Shown here piece after piece: positions 7,083 through 12,378 of a DNA stretch of 12,378 nucleotides (position 1 is the first letter of the stretch; the number at the start of each line of letters is the position of its first letter). Location of the stretch: contig JAURXE010000727.1 in the NCBI GenBank assembly GCA_030654635.1, positions 1-12,378 on the forward strand. The letters run 5' to 3'. The stretch is from Pseudomonas sp. (GTDB lineage: Bacteria > Pseudomonadota > Gammaproteobacteria > Pseudomonadales > Pseudomonadaceae). The position numbers and the translations under genes were made by a program. The notes under the pieces are model-generated. The model was not told the origin of the DNA. It saw only the letters and a program-made list of their open reading frames with translations, and did not search any database.

Positions 7083-8264
7083 GTGAAAGTTGCTCCCCGA
7101 GCCCTGTATCTGCTGGCTCTGGTGCTGGCGGCGATTAATCTTCGCCCCGGCATCACCTCCTTTGCTCCCTTGATTGAACGCATCGCCAACGATCTGTCGC
7201 TGAGCCGTGGCTTGGTCAGTCTGGTCACCGCCTTGCCGGTGCTGTGTATGGGGCTGCTGGCGCCTTTTGCGCCGCGTTTGGCGTTGCGCTTTGGCCTGGA
7301 GCGGACCATTAGCGTGTGCCTTGGGCTGATTCTGCTGGCCTTGTTGGTGCGTTTTGAAGGCCAGCGCAGCGTGGTGCTGATCAGTAGCGCCGCCTTGCTC
7401 GGCGCCGGTATCGCGATTGCCGGGCCCTTGCTGTCGGGCTTTATTCGCCAGCATTTCCATGGCCATATTGGCCGGGTGGTGGCCTGGTACTCGCTGAGCA
7501 TGACCATCGGTGGCGCCTCGGGCGCGGTGCTGACGGCGCCGGCCGAAACCTGGTTGGCCCACGGCTGGACCTGGGGGCTGGCGGTGTGGAGCGTGCCGGC
7601 GTTGTTGGCGCTGCTGCTCTGGGCCTGCTTGCCGAATCAATCGGTGGCGCCAGTCGGTGAGCCACAGGCAACTGGGCTGCCGTGGCGTGAGCCGCGAGCC
7701 TGGCTGATTACCGCGTTCTTTGCGATTCAGGCCGGGCTGTTCTACACCTTGGCCACCTGGTTGGTGGCGCGCTATCACCAGGCGGGCTTGAGCCTGCTGG
7801 ACAGCAATAACCTGTTCAGCTTGTTAATGCTGGTGGGTTTGCCGAGTTCCTTTTTGCTGCCCTGGATCGCCCAGCGCCGCGATAATCGCTACGAGCTGTT
7901 ACTCGGTTGTGGCCTGGTCAGCTTGCTGTGTTTAGCCATGATTACTTTTCATCCGTTGCTGCTGCCGCAGCTCTGGGCGGTGCTGTTGGGCATGAGTCTG
8001 AGCGGCTCCTTCGCCCTGTCGATGGTGCTGCCGCTGTACGAGGTGGACTCGCCTTTTGCGGTCAGCCGCTGGACCTCGATGATGCTCTGCGCCGGCTACA
8101 GCCTGGCCAGCCTGACGCCGGTATTGACCGGATGGGGCCGCGATTTAAGCGGCAATTACCAGTGGCCCTTCGTGGCGCTGACGGTCATGGCGGGGCTGCT
8201 GTGTGTGTTTGCCTGGCGCTTGCGGGCGGGCAAGCCGGGCAAGGGTCAAAATTTTGTCGGTTAG
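7083..8264 (+). CDS. MFS transporter of the CynX/NimT type
   Basis: This 393-aa major facilitator superfamily protein has about 12 membrane helices. The N-terminus has the CynX/NimT/YycB pattern: NLRPGITSFAPLIERI at 19-34, the helix with GLVSLVTALPVLCMGLLAP, and an MFS-like loop APRLALRFGLERTI at 63-76. Relatives include the E. coli cyanate transporter CynX and the 2-nitroimidazole exporter NimT, so substrates in this family are small organic or inorganic molecules, and neither substrate nor direction can be predicted here. No cyanase gene is nearby. The start is GTG at 7083; it leads straight into the first helix and no ATG in frame fits better. The ribosome binding site is weak (GAGAG a few bases upstream). 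The palindrome at 6979-7004 may control the gene. Confidence 0.88.
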   Translation: MKVAPRALYLLALVLAAINLRPGITSFAPLIERIANDLSLSRGLVSLVTALPVLCMGLLAPFAPRLALRFGLERTISVCLGLILLALLVRFEGQRSVVLISSAALLGAGIAIAGPLLSGFIRQHFHGHIGRVVAWYSLSMTIGGASGAVLTAPAETWLAHGWTWGLAVWSVPALLALLLWACLPNQSVAPVGEPQATGLPWREPRAWLITAFFAIQAGLFYTLATWLVARYHQAGLSLLDSNNLFSLLMLVGLPSSFLLPWIAQRRDNRYELLLGCGLVSLLCLAMITFHPLLLPQLWAVLLGMSLSGSFALSMVLPLYEVDSPFAVSRWTSMMLCAGYSLASLTPVLTGWGRDLSGNYQWPFVALTVMAGLLCVFAWRLRAGKPGKGQNFVG

Positions 8265-8324
8265 TTCCTTTCCTCCCGTACTGTGGCGTGTTAGAAGGCT
8301 GCACGGATTTTCTGGAGCGACAGT

Positions 8325-8750
8325 GTGGAGTCTGAGTCAATCGTCTACGGCTGCATCCGCGACTGGCCGTCTGAGCATTTAGAGCAGCGCTGTTTGCGCC
8401 GCGAGACAAATCGCCAAGTGCTGGCCAGTTTGCCCAGCGGCGAGGCCTGGCCGTTTCTGGGGCGGGAGATGTTTTCCAATTGCACAACCGAGGGCGAAGG
8501 CCTGTATCAAACCCAGGTCATCCATTTTGGCGCGAGCTATAAGGCGCTGGAGTACGAATGGCGGCTGTGGATTGAGCAGTTCGAGGCGCTGTTGAAAAAC
8601 CTCTACTGGGCCAGCGCCGTGGTGCACCTGGAGACAGAGCTAAACGGTTGTCATACCTTTCGCTGGGACTCGGAACGCGGCTTTCACAGCCCGCAAGAAA
8701 ACGACATGCGGGTGCGTTGCCTCTGGGAGCGCGAAGGGTTGCGCGGCTAA
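8325..8750 (+). CDS. Conserved-looking hypothetical protein, 141 aa
   Basis: I do not recognise this family. The GTG start at 8325 is supported by GGAG at 8313-8316, eight bases upstream. The product lacks a signal peptide and membrane segments and is acidic-to-neutral. It is rich in tryptophan (W14, W42, W79, W82, W95, W114, W134), with cysteines at 10, 23, 53, 109 and 132. The N-terminal block SIVYGCIRDW, then RxxNRQVLASLPSGEAWPFLGREMFS, looks like conserved protein rather than chance translation, and codon use matches the neighbouring genes. It follows the MFS gene by 60 bases on the same strand with no terminator between, so cotranscription is possible. Small soluble proteins of this kind include immunity proteins of contact-dependent toxins, but no toxin gene is present and I make no functional claim. 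Confidence 0.7.
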   Translation: MESESIVYGCIRDWPSEHLEQRCLRRETNRQVLASLPSGEAWPFLGREMFSNCTTEGEGLYQTQVIHFGASYKALEYEWRLWIEQFEALLKNLYWASAVVHLETELNGCHTFRWDSERGFHSPQENDMRVRCLWEREGLRG

Positions 8751-8770
8751 GTTAGCTAAGTGGACTTGCT

Positions 8771-8965
8771 CAGGCTGTGTGAAAACGTAGCGAGCGAAGG
8801 TTAGGCAAGGCAAAAACAGGCGAGGACGCGGAATTTACGAGTTGTAAATGAGCAGTACTCGTTGCTCTCGCCCTTCGGGCCGCGCTGAAGCGCGTTAGCC
8901 GCAAGCGGCTTCCGAGCCTGTTTTTAACAAGGCCTAACCGAGCGCAGTAGTTTTCACGCAGCCTG
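8771..8965. mobile_element. MITE-like non-autonomous element with terminal inverted repeats
   Basis: This 195-bp stretch is bounded by a 16-base terminal inverted repeat with one mismatch: CAGGCTGTGTGAAAAC at 8771-8786 against GTTTTCACGCAGCCTG at 8950-8965. The arms continue imperfectly inward, with GTTAGGC (8800-8806) against GCCTAAC (8932-8938) and AAAAACAGGC (8812-8821) against GCCTGTTTTT (8916-8925). The middle is packed with short hairpins: ATTTAC/GTAAAT, GAGCA/TGCTC, GCCC-TTC-GGGC, CGCGC-TGAA-GCGCG and AGCCG-CAAG-CGGCT. It has no credible ORF. This fits a miniature inverted-repeat transposable element; from memory, similar sequences are scattered in Pseudomonas-like genomes, but I cannot name the parent transposon. 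No clear target-site duplication is visible. It lies between convergent genes and ends next to the yheU stop codon, where its structure could also act as a bidirectional transcription block. Confidence 0.75.
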
Positions 8966-9193
8966 TTACTCGAGCCATTCACGCGGCACATCACGCTTCA
9001 ACAGCAGCATGCATTGCTGACTGTCGGGGTCGAAGGCTATCACCGCGCTGCCCTTGTTGAGGGCCAGGCGAACTCGTGCAACGCGGGTCTCGAGCGGGGT
9101 TTCATCGCCATTGTCGGTACCCTCGCGGGTGACGAAGTCTTCAATCAGGCGGGTCAGGGTGTCGGCTTCAAGCAGCTCTTGGGCGATTAACAT
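8966..9193 (-). CDS. yheU: UPF0270 (YheU family) protein
   Basis: This 75-aa protein has the UPF0270 hallmarks: MLIxxELLEADTLxRLIEDFVTREGTDNGDE at the N-terminus and AVIAFDPDSQQCMLLLKRDVPREWLE at the end. The ATG at 9193 is chosen because AGGAGG (complement of 9202-9207) lies eight bases upstream and the protein then starts like its relatives; a TTG start at 9271 would add 26 unrelated residues and overlap the kinase stop. The biochemical function of the family is not established. The gene follows the hybrid kinase on the same strand after a 74-base gap with no terminator, so the two may be cotranscribed. The terminal inverted repeat of the MITE-like element begins at the base next to the TAA stop, but the protein appears full length. 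Confidence 0.92.
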   Translation of the reverse strand: MLIAQELLEADTLTRLIEDFVTREGTDNGDETPLETRVARVRLALNKGSAVIAFDPDSQQCMLLLKRDVPREWLE

Positions 9194-9267
9194 GGTTGGC
9201 GCCTCCTCAGCGCCGGGCGATGTTAGCAGCTGTCGAGTGTCTGGCCGGGTTTGGCGTGTCGATTGGC

Positions 9268-12021
9268 TCAATTATCGAGCGCTGCCTTGTTGTGTAAGAA
9301 ATGCTCGATGCGCTCGAACAACAGCTGGCTGTCTAGGGGTTTGCCGATGAAATCGTCCATGCCCGCCGCCACGCCCAGCTGCTGATATTGCTCAAATACA
9401 TGGGCGGTTAACGCGATGATCGGCACTGCCGGCAGGTGCTGCATTTGCTCAAATAAGCGGATTTGCCGGGTGGCTTCGAAGCCATCCATCTCTGGCATTT
9501 CGCAATCCATCAAGATCAGTTCAATGCTGCTCGGTGAGCGGCGGTACTCGGCCACAGCGGCGGCACCGTTGTTCACTACCCGTGGGTTATAGCCACGTTT
9601 TTTCAGCAAGCCTTGGGCCACCAGTTGGTTGACTGGATTGTCTTCGGCGACCAATACACAGGGGCTGGCGCGGGTTTTGGCCACCAGCGCAGACACCACC
9701 ACGGGCGCTGCGACAGCAGTTGGCTGATACAGCTCCAGCAAGCTTTGCCGCAGTTCGGTGATGGTCAGCGGTTGTGGCAGGCTTTGCAGGCGCAGCTGGG
9801 GAATATTTGGCAGTTGTGCGCTTTGCGCTGGCGGGCACAGCAGCAGGACTGGCTGGCCAAGTTGCAGGTGTCCACGCAGCGGCTCCAGCCAGCTGGTGAC
9901 GCTGCCGGGCCACGGCGCCATTAACACCAACAGCGGCGGCGCGGTGTATTCGGCCAGGCAACTGAGCAGCCGCTCTGGGGTCTGGCAGCGTTCGGTGCGC
10001 ATGCCCCAGCGGCCGAGCAGCAGACCGAGGGCGTCCAGGCCTTGGCCGTCCAGCGAGGTGAGCAGCGCGGTGCGACCGTTGAGTAAGGTAGCCAGTGAAT
10101 CCTGCTGTTGCGGGTTATGTTGCAGCGGTAAGTTAAAGCTCAGCAGAGTGCCTTCGCCTGGGCTGCTTTGCACCGCAATCTGACCACCCATTAGGGTTAC
10201 TAGCTCTTTGCTGATGGCTAGGCCCAAGCCGCTGCCGCCATAACGGCGGGTGGTGGTGGAATCGCCTTGGGCGAAGGAGTCGAACAGCTGCGCTTGGCCT
10301 TCGACGCTGATGCCGATACCGCTGTCCTGGATGCTAAACAGCAGCTGCGTTTGCTCTTGGGCATTGTTACGCCGGCAGATATTGATAGTTACATGGCCTT
10401 CGGCGGTGAATTTCAAGGCGTTGCTGAGCAGGTTCATCAGTATCTGCTTGAGCCGGGTCGGGTCGCCGACTATGTACTGCGGCACGCCGCCCTCAAGGCT
10501 GACATACAGGCGCAGCCGCTTCTCCAGCGCCTGGGCGGTGAACAGGCTGATGGTTTCTGACACCAGTTGTTCGAGGTCAAATTCAATCTGTTCAAGGCTC
10601 AGCTTGCCGGACTCGATGCGGGCGTAGTCGAGAATGTCGTTAATCACCGCCAACAGCGACTTGCCCGAACTGGCGATGGTGTCGACATAAAACCGCTGGC
10701 TGCGATCCAGTGGGGTTTCTTTTAGCAATTGCAGCATGCCCAGCACGCCGTTCATGGGGGTGCGGATTTCATGGCTCATGGTGGCCAGGAAACGGCTCTT
10801 GGCCTGGTTGGCCAGGGTTGCTTGCAGGGCCTCTTGGCGCGAGTTGAAGCCTTCGTCCTTGAGCACGTTAATCCGGTCTGCGAGGCCGATGGACAGGGTG
10901 ATCAGCTCAATAGTGACGCCGATTTTGACCACTGTTGAGCCAAACAGGCCGAACAGTTCAAAGCCCAGCGAGGCGGCGGTGACTATCACGAAAGCGGTCA
11001 GCAGCACGCTCCATGCCAGGGTGTAGTAGGAGCCATAACGCACGCCCTTGCGCCAGGCGTAGAGGCCCACCATAAACAGTCCCAGGGAGGTGCTGAGCAG
11101 CGTCAGGCTGGCAAGAATGTTCCAGCTTTGCAGGTCGAGTAGCAGCCCGGAAACCAGCAAGGCGAAAATCACCAGTATCAACAGGCGCAGGCCGCTGTCC
11201 AGGCGTGGAAAAAACTGTTTGGTGTGCAAAAAGTGTCGACTGAACTGCGCGGCGGCCAGGCATTGCAGGTACATCAGGATGTAGATGCTCACTGACTGAA
11301 AAACCACATGTTCGGGCAGCAGTTTGAACAGCATGCCATCGAAGCAGGCAGCCAGCAGGCCGACGTTGAGGCCGTAAGCCAGATACCAGAAATACGCCGG
11401 TTCGCGCAGCGAGATAAACAGAAACAGGTTGTAGAAAATCATGGCGAACAGCACGCCATAGAAGGCCCCGCTCCAGCCCATCAGACTCTCTTGGACGGCG
11501 GCGCTGGCGGCATAGGTGCTGAAGAATACCGGCACGAATACCGTGCTGGTGGTTTCTATGCGCAGGGTCAGCTGGCTGGTGCCACGGGCCAAATCCAGCG
11601 GGAACCAGAAGTTACGCACCTGCACCGGGCGGCTGGCGAAGGCAAAGTTGTCGCCACTCTCTTGGCTTTGCAGGCTGCCGTCGGGGCTTTGCAGGTAAAC
11701 CTTAAGGTCATCGAGGAGCGGGTAATTTACTTCCAGAAAACCCGGCAAATTGTGCGGGCGGTGGTTGGCAAGAATGACCCGGAACCACCACACAGAAGTA
11801 TTTTTGCCCAGATTGGCGTGGTCGCCGTTGACTGGCTGAAAACGCTCATTGGGCAGCGCTTGCACCTGTTGCAGGCTGAGCGTGCCGCTGGGGTCTTCCA
11901 GATAGCCCATGTTCGGGCCGAGCGACAGGCGCAGCTCATCGGAGTCCAGGTTAATGGGCGACAGCGCCCAGGCGGCATTGCTTAACAACAGCCAGAACAG
12001 CAACAGACTAATGCGAGGCAT
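9268..12021 (-). CDS. Hybrid sensor histidine kinase: DISMED2, 7TM-DISM, HisKA, HATPase, receiver
   Basis: This is a 917-aa inner-membrane hybrid kinase. The ATG at 12021 is preferred over the upstream GTG at 12168 because AGAGG (complement of 12029-12033) precedes it by 7 bases and a signal peptide begins there (1-19, ending NAAWA). Residues 25-170 form a DISMED2-like periplasmic sensor of carbohydrate-binding type. Seven helices of the 7TM-DISM domain follow (about 182-380). HisKA has SHEIRTP with phosphoacceptor H417. The ATPase domain has N534, DSGIG at 566-570 and GSGLG at 596-600. Residues 648-765 look like a degenerate receiver. A canonical receiver (787-910) has E793-D794, phosphoacceptor D839, T872 and K894. 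The first layout matches LadS, RetS and SagS, which control biofilm and virulence in P. aeruginosa; orthology to any of them is not claimed. No histidine phosphotransfer gene is adjacent. Confidence 0.94.
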   Translation of the reverse strand: MPRISLLLFWLLLSNAAWALSPINLDSDELRLSLGPNMGYLEDPSGTLSLQQVQALPNERFQPVNGDHANLGKNTSVWWFRVILANHRPHNLPGFLEVNYPLLDDLKVYLQSPDGSLQSQESGDNFAFASRPVQVRNFWFPLDLARGTSQLTLRIETTSTVFVPVFFSTYAASAAVQESLMGWSGAFYGVLFAMIFYNLFLFISLREPAYFWYLAYGLNVGLLAACFDGMLFKLLPEHVVFQSVSIYILMYLQCLAAAQFSRHFLHTKQFFPRLDSGLRLLILVIFALLVSGLLLDLQSWNILASLTLLSTSLGLFMVGLYAWRKGVRYGSYYTLAWSVLLTAFVIVTAASLGFELFGLFGSTVVKIGVTIELITLSIGLADRINVLKDEGFNSRQEALQATLANQAKSRFLATMSHEIRTPMNGVLGMLQLLKETPLDRSQRFYVDTIASSGKSLLAVINDILDYARIESGKLSLEQIEFDLEQLVSETISLFTAQALEKRLRLYVSLEGGVPQYIVGDPTRLKQILMNLLSNALKFTAEGHVTINICRRNNAQEQTQLLFSIQDSGIGISVEGQAQLFDSFAQGDSTTTRRYGGSGLGLAISKELVTLMGGQIAVQSSPGEGTLLSFNLPLQHNPQQQDSLATLLNGRTALLTSLDGQGLDALGLLLGRWGMRTERCQTPERLLSCLAEYTAPPLLVLMAPWPGSVTSWLEPLRGHLQLGQPVLLLCPPAQSAQLPNIPQLRLQSLPQPLTITELRQSLLELYQPTAVAAPVVVSALVAKTRASPCVLVAEDNPVNQLVAQGLLKKRGYNPRVVNNGAAAVAEYRRSPSSIELILMDCEMPEMDGFEATRQIRLFEQMQHLPAVPIIALTAHVFEQYQQLGVAAGMDDFIGKPLDSQLLFERIEHFLHNKAALDN

Positions 12022-12119
12022 TAAAGGACCTCTTTTTTTGTAATATGTCCGCTGCGCACTGTGCCGACATGTTGGCGGTTGTTCAAGTGACGTTTTATGC
12101 GCTTGGCTAAGGGATTTCG

Positions 12120-12152
12120 CCGACATTAACCGCGCAGTCGCGGTAATGTCGG
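12120..12152. repeat. Long inverted repeat between mnmC and the hybrid kinase
   Basis: CCGACATTAACCGCG at 12120-12134 pairs with CGCGGTAATGTCGG at 12139-12152 around the loop CAGT, giving a 14-bp stem with one bulged A. It lies 72 bases downstream of the mnmC stop and 98 bases upstream of the kinase start, both on the minus strand. No T-run follows the stem on the minus strand, so it is not a typical intrinsic terminator. A further CCGACAT occurs at 12064-12070 within the near-palindrome GCCGACATGTTGGC, which raises the possibility of regulator binding sites. Confidence 0.5.
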
Positions 12153-12224
12153 CGCGCTGGTGTGGCACTCGGGCAGTCGCTCTTAGAGCATAGCGTTTGT
12201 GCGCTGGTGCGTTGGCGGACTGGG

Positions 12225-12378
12225 CTATTTGCCGCGGATCAAATTGCGCAAGGTAAAGCGATTGGGATGACAGGCCTCGGCGACTTGGCGCGGTAGCGGC
12301 AGCGGCTCATTATTTAGCCAGGCGGCCAGCAGTTCGCCGCACAAGGGCGCACTGATCAAGCCCCGCGAACCGTGGCCG
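12225..12378 (-). CDS. mnmC: MnmC tRNA modification enzyme, C-terminal end
   Basis: The reverse strand from the right edge reads 50 codons to the TAG at 12225-12227: it starts [20 protein letters not shown], has [17 protein letters not shown] in the middle and ends LIRGK. This is the C-terminus of the FAD-dependent domain of MnmC. MnmC converts carboxymethylaminomethyl-2-thiouridine to methylaminomethyl-2-thiouridine at wobble position 34 of certain tRNAs: the FAD domain removes the carboxymethyl group and the N-terminal domain methylates. GHGSRG belongs to the FAD-binding region of the DAO-like fold. The call rests on recognising this conserved tail; the rest of the gene, including the methyltransferase half, lies beyond the window. 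It is transcribed toward the hybrid kinase. Confidence 0.87.
   Translation of the reverse strand, partial: GHGSRGLISAPLCGELLAAWLNNEPLPLPRQVAEACHPNRFTLRNLIRGK

Noticed and set aside
6176..7507. A 443-codon open frame on the minus strand across the SDR and MFS genes
   Set aside because: It is antisense to two well-supported genes, spans their intergenic palindrome and has a composition typical of GC-rich shadow frames (many R, P, H and Q, no recognisable domain).
8770..8994. A 74-codon minus-strand frame running through the MITE-like element
   Set aside because: It begins inside the end of yheU and reads through the repeat structure; there is no ribosome binding site and the translation looks like read-through of a structured repeat.
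9194..9271. Longer yheU starting at TTG 9271
   Set aside because: The extra 26 residues are unlike UPF0270 proteins, and the ATG at 9193 has an excellent ribosome binding site.
11308..11985. A 225-codon open frame on the plus strand opposite the hybrid kinase
   Set aside because: It lies fully antisense to the kinase sensor and membrane region, and its low-complexity Q/A/R-rich translation matches no known protein pattern.
12022..12168. Longer kinase starting at GTG 12168
   Set aside because: The extension would cover the intergenic hairpin and put 49 polar residues before the signal peptide, while the ATG at 12021 has its own ribosome binding site.
338..12378. CRISPR arrays, tRNA or rRNA genes, phage genes, toxin-antitoxin pairs
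   Set aside because: I saw no regularly spaced direct repeats, no tRNA-like cloverleaf and no recognisable phage or toxin-antitoxin protein in any frame.

Overview
The window looks like chromosomal sequence from a Pseudomonas-type gammaproteobacterium. The support is the actP/DUF485 acetate uptake pair, a UPF0270 (YheU) gene beside a 7TM-DISM hybrid kinase and mnmC, a DUF3391/HD-GYP protein, a GGDEF-EAL protein, moderately high GC and Pseudomonas-like protein sequences. The species cannot be assigned from the sequence alone. From memory, the mnmC - hybrid kinase - UPF0270 order also occurs in P. aeruginosa (around PA3461-PA3463).

Layout, plus strand: (1) the 3' end of a glycine betaine/choline-type ABC transporter substrate-binding gene, closed by a clear intrinsic terminator; (2) an HD-GYP cyclic-di-GMP phosphodiesterase with an N-terminal DUF3391 domain; (3) a two-gene acetate uptake operon, a DUF485 membrane protein overlapping the sodium:acetate symporter actP by 4 nt, with a paired palindromic motif upstream and a strong terminator downstream; (4) a membrane-anchored GGDEF-EAL protein in which both catalytic domains keep their key residues; (5) a classical SDR oxidoreductase; (6) a CynX/NimT-type MFS transporter with a GTG start, separated from the SDR gene by a near-perfect 26-bp palindrome; (7) an unrecognised 141-aa soluble protein with a GTG start.

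A 195-bp imperfect inverted-repeat, MITE-like element at 8771-8965 then fills the whole convergent gap and ends on the base next to the yheU stop codon. Minus strand: yheU (75 aa), a 917-aa hybrid histidine kinase (periplasmic DISMED2 sensor, seven-TM DISM domain, HisKA, HATPase, a degenerate receiver-like segment and a canonical receiver), and, running off the right edge, the last 50 codons of mnmC, which makes tRNA wobble uridine modifications.

Functional theme: mostly housekeeping genes, but with three signalling proteins in 12 kb. Two handle cyclic-di-GMP directly, and the third belongs to the kinase architecture class of LadS, RetS and SagS. No phage, CRISPR, toxin-antitoxin or clearly new multi-gene system is visible. 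The most notable non-coding structures are the MITE-like element, the palindrome pair before the acetate operon, the SDR/MFS palindrome and a repeated CCGACAT motif between mnmC and the kinase. Every gap between genes is shorter than 300 bases.
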